Origin: JAXGPF01 sp964650945
Lineage (GTDB): Bacteria; Verrucomicrobiota; Kiritimatiellia; JAAZAB01
Assembly (NCBI GenBank): GCA_964650945.1
Contig: CAZYXU010000077.1
Span: forward strand, 1-16,422
Length of the DNA: 16,422 bases
Direction of reading: 5' to 3'
Every line of letters begins with the position of its first letter. Positions within the stretch are counted from its first letter, which is position 1. The notes under the pieces were generated by a model. That model was not told where the DNA came from. It saw only the letters and a list, made by a program, of their open reading frames with translations, and did no database searches. Below, one piece after another: positions 14,620 to 16,422 of this stretch. Both the position numbers and the translations under genes were made by a program.

Positions 14620-15441
14620 TCAGTTGGTAACAGGTGCGGAAAACCCGGTGGACTGCGCATCCTGGCCCGGCGCCGACAACCTGCGCGCCGCGTCCGTGAC
14701 TATTTTGATGATTTTGCTTTCCAGGACCTGGAAATCTTCCGGCGGCATGCTGACGCCCAGGGCGGCCGCCAGTTGTCCGCGGCGATTGAATACCGGCGCG
14801 GCCATGGCGCGCACGCCGCTGCGGGTGAACTTCAGCAATACATACCCCCTGCGGCGCGATTTATTCAAAAAAGCGTCCAATTTGTTTTCGGTGCCCCAGG
14901 TGGTTTTCCCCTCTTCAAAAAAATCATGGTGCTGCCGGAAGGCCAGGCGTTCTTCGGGGGCGGAGAAAGCCTGGCAGAGCAGGGCGGTGGCGCTTTGATA
15001 AGGCGTCATACGGCGCTCCCGCGGCATCTGAATCAGCCCGGGAAAGTCGGGTGATATCCGAAAGAGGACATAAAAATCAAGATCGCGCGGTTCGACAAGG
15101 ATCACCGTGGCCTTGGGCATTTGCGCGGCAATGGAGCGGACAGCCTGTTCGGCCCCCTGCCGCAGGGTGTTTTCCAGGTAGCGGTCGGTCAGGCGGAAGG
15201 CGGCTTCGCCCAGGCGATAGCGCAGGTCGCCGGGACGGCGCGCGAGGTATCCGCCCGCCAGCAGGGTGTTGAGGAGAATGTGGGCGGTGGGGGGCTTCAG
15301 CCCCATTTGCCCGGCGATATCCTTCAACGCTGCGCCGTCATGGGCCGCCGCCACGATTTCCAGCACTTGAAAACCGCGCAACACCGACTGCAGCACGCGT
15401 TCCGGCCGGACTTGATTGGCGTATTTAGTGCTTGCCTGCAT
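14620..15441 (-). CDS. IclR-family transcriptional regulator
   Basis: The protein has 273 residues, normal for IclR regulators. A winged helix-turn-helix occupies about residues 14-78: SVLRGFQVLEIVAAAHDG, then ALKDIAGQMGLKPPTAHILL with the recognition helix around 48-62, and the wing GGYLARRPGDLRYRLG. Residues about 95-262 form the effector domain, including TVILVEPRDLDFYVLFRIS, MTPYQSATALLCQAFSAPEE, FTRSGVRAMAAPVFNRRGQLAAALGVSMP. IclR proteins bind palindromic operators as dimers and respond to small aromatic, sugar-acid or keto-acid effectors. The start at 15441 lacks a Shine-Dalgarno sequence but lies 27 bases from the predicted transcription start. A strong promoter overlapped by a palindrome suggests autorepression. 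It precedes the catabolic genes in the same direction, so it probably controls them. Confidence 0.93.
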   Translation of the reverse strand: MQASTKYANQVRPERVLQSVLRGFQVLEIVAAAHDGAALKDIAGQMGLKPPTAHILLNTLLAGGYLARRPGDLRYRLGEAAFRLTDRYLENTLRQGAEQAVRSIAAQMPKATVILVEPRDLDFYVLFRISPDFPGLIQMPRERRMTPYQSATALLCQAFSAPEERLAFRQHHDFFEEGKTTWGTENKLDAFLNKSRRRGYVLLKFTRSGVRAMAAPVFNRRGQLAAALGVSMPPEDFQVLESKIIKIVTDAARRLSAPGQDAQSTGFSAPVTN

Positions 15442-15458
15442 ACGAGAATAACAAATAA

Positions 15459-15479
15459 ATATTCAATATAGTTGAATAT
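15459..15479. promoter_or_regulatory. Candidate IclR operator (21-base palindrome)
   Basis: ATATTCAA and TTGAATAT are perfect eight-base inverted halves around the spacer TATAG. The site covers most of the predicted -10 hexamer and the expected transcription start of the IclR gene, an arrangement suited to autorepression. Confidence 0.65.
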
Positions 15480-15503
15480 ATTTACCGGATGCGCGATTGT
15501 CAA
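15475..15503 (-). promoter_or_regulatory. Sigma-70-type promoter of the IclR gene
   Basis: On the minus strand TTGACA (15503-15498) is a consensus -35 hexamer, followed by exactly 17 bases and TATATT (15480-15475), one mismatch from TATAAT. Transcription would start near 15468, leaving a leader of about 27 bases. A run of seven T lies just upstream of the -35 box and could act as an UP-like element. Confidence 0.75.
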
Positions 15504-15515
15504 CAAAAAAAGGAG

Positions 15516-15550
15516 ATCTTAAAACTCGCGTTTTTAGAAGGTTTTAAGAT
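15516..15550 (-). terminator. AT-rich hairpin followed by a T-run, weak terminator candidate
   Basis: ATCTTAAAAC (15516-15525) and GTTTTAAGAT (15541-15550) pair perfectly over ten bases with a 15-base loop. On the minus strand the stem is followed by CTCC and then seven T (15511-15505). The stem is poor in GC, so termination would be weak. It sits between the repeat array and the IclR promoter and may block read-through from the GH3 gene. Confidence 0.4.
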
Positions 15551-15567
15551 GGTATTACGACGGAACC

Positions 15568-15909
15568 ATGAACACTGCGATCATAGGATCAAAGGCACAA
15601 AGGGGCAGAGGCACAAAGGGGCAAAGGCAATCCGACATGAACACCGAACACTGAACACCGAACACCGCCTCCTGCACACCGAACACTGCGATCAGAGGGG
15701 CAAAGGATCAAAGGCACAAAGGGGCAGAGGCACAGAGGGGCACTTAGTGCCGAACACCGAACTCCCTCACTGAACACCGAACGCTGCGATCAGAGGGGCA
15801 AAGGATCAAAGGCACAAAGGGGCAGAGGCAACCCGAACACCGAACCGTGAAAACCCCAAACACTGAACACCGAACACTGAACACGCCCCCTGAACACCGA
15901 ACACCGTGT
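15568..15909. repeat. Composite minisatellite-like array of two word families
   Basis: Two word types alternate on the plus strand. The first is the heptamer GAACACC/GAACACT: 14 exact GAACAC hexamers, four heptamers in perfect tandem at 15639-15666. The second is a purine-rich block whose 27-base core (GATCAAAGGCACAAAGGGGC, then AGAGGCA) is exact at 15587-15613, 15706-15732 and 15804-15830. Each block is preceded by GCGATCA (15577, 15688, 15786), giving three higher-order units of about 98-120 bases. T is scarce on this strand. No repeat-spacer regularity or conserved hairpin makes this a CRISPR. Short frames across it rich in CSVFGVQ or PLCAS are translations of the repeat. Confidence 0.85.
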
Positions 15910-15929
15910 CTCGTCGCGGCCTGCCATGG

Positions 15930-16422
15930 TTACCGGCCGGCGCTGCCGGCAATCTCCACCGGCAAACGACCCGCCGGCGCAAATTCGCCATTGAGCGCTT
16001 CCGCCAGCGCCTGCTCGGATTGGCCGCCGTCGTAGGCGAACACGACACATGGCAGCGGCGGCAGATGGCGTGCGGCGTACGGGTTGCCCAAGATACACAG
16101 GACGGCGATTTTGCGCCGCAACCCGCTGATCAGCGCCAGCAATTGACGGGACAAGTCCGCCGTCCCCTTGTAGGAATGCGTAAAGGCGTCCGCCAGGAAT
16201 ACGATCCGGTCGCATGCCAGGGCCAGGTCGAGCGTTGCTTCCATTTCCGCCGGGTCCGGAGTTTCGCCGATGCCTTGCATGCGCGCGCCCGGGAATTTCC
16301 GGCGCAGCAGGCCGGCCATGGAGCCCGATGCGCCGCCGCCGCCGATTTCCGCCGTATCAATGATCGCCTTGCTCGACGAGGCAATGATGAACAATGTCCG
16401 GCTGGATTGCCTTGCAGCCAGC
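15930..16422 (-). CDS. GH3-type glycosidase (beta-N-acetylhexosaminidase-like), C-terminal part only
   Basis: The frame is open to the right edge, so the true start lies outside; 163 residues are visible, beginning AARQSSRTLFIIASSSKAII, with stop TAA at 15930. The sequence has the GH3 C-terminal alpha/beta sandwich: DRIVFLADAFTHSY, RRKIAVLCILGNPYAARHLP, VVFAYDGGQSEQALAEALNG and FAPAGRLPVEIAG, the last being the characteristic end of GH3 enzymes that carry this second domain. The active-site aspartate and the main barrel are outside the window. It points the same way as the other genes but is separated from them by the repeat array and by the IclR promoter, so it may belong to a preceding unit. 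Substrate specificity is not readable from this part. Confidence 0.85.
   Translation of the reverse strand, partial: LAARQSSRTLFIIASSSKAIIDTAEIGGGGASGSMAGLLRRKFPGARMQGIGETPDPAEMEATLDLALACDRIVFLADAFTHSYKGTADLSRQLLALISGLRRKIAVLCILGNPYAARHLPPLPCVVFAYDGGQSEQALAEALNGEFAPAGRLPVEIAGSAGR

Noticed and set aside
15489..15773. Small proteins in the array region (both strands)
   Set aside because: Their sequences (RTLNTEHR, CSVFGVQ, PLCASAPL) are direct translations of the repeat words.
15568..15909. CRISPR array
   Set aside because: The repeated blocks differ in length and content, the intervals are themselves repeats rather than unique spacers, and no cas gene is present.

Overview
The window reads as one strongly co-directional block. 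All eleven recognisable genes lie on the minus strand, so transcription runs from the right edge to the left edge. The DNA is GC-rich (roughly 60% by eye), genes are tightly spaced (gaps of 11 to 80 bases, one 22-base overlap), and most have clear purine-rich ribosome binding sites. The gene content (GHL6/GH42-like barrels, a GH78-like enzyme, a second large (alpha/alpha)6-type enzyme, a GH3 C-terminus, a metal-dependent amidohydrolase) together with word-like intergenic repeats suggests an uncultured or environmental bacterium of the Planctomycetota-Verrucomicrobiota-Lentisphaerota-Kiritimatiellota group. That placement is inference: no phylogenetic marker gene is present.

From right to left: the C-terminal end of a GH3-type glycosidase (15930-16422, runs off the edge); about 490 bases holding a composite minisatellite-like repeat array, an AT-rich hairpin, and a near-consensus sigma-70 promoter overlapped by a palindrome; an IclR-family regulator (14620-15441); a 356-base gap packed with nested inverted repeats; then the catabolic genes: SIS-domain protein, beta-propeller protein, GH78-like enzyme, GHL6-like barrel protein A, RdhA/QueG-like iron-sulfur protein, a 396-base gap with hairpins and repeat words, GHL6-like barrel protein B, a 914-residue (alpha/alpha)6-type glycosidase-like protein, an amidohydrolase, and the start of a putative lipoprotein at the left edge.

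Most likely function (inference): an IclR-controlled catabolic operon for a glycoside or oligosaccharide, with debranching or hydrolysis by three large glycosidase-like proteins and a fourth downstream, sugar handling by the SIS protein, and removal or ring-opening of a non-sugar or acidic product by the amidohydrolase. Most enzymes lack an obvious signal peptide, so degradation may be intracellular. No transporter is visible. The odd member is the RdhA/QueG-like, probably cobamide-dependent, reductase between two homologous barrel glycosidases.

The most unusual non-coding content is a set of dispersed word repeats: 14 exact GAACAC hexamers in the 15568-15909 array, a 25-base string shared exactly in inverted orientation between 6373-6397 and 15599-15623, 8-base-period CTTNGTGN triplets forming an inverted pair around three hairpins at 6091-6297, and a separate nested-palindrome element at 14323-14565. 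I do not recognise any of these as a named repeat family.
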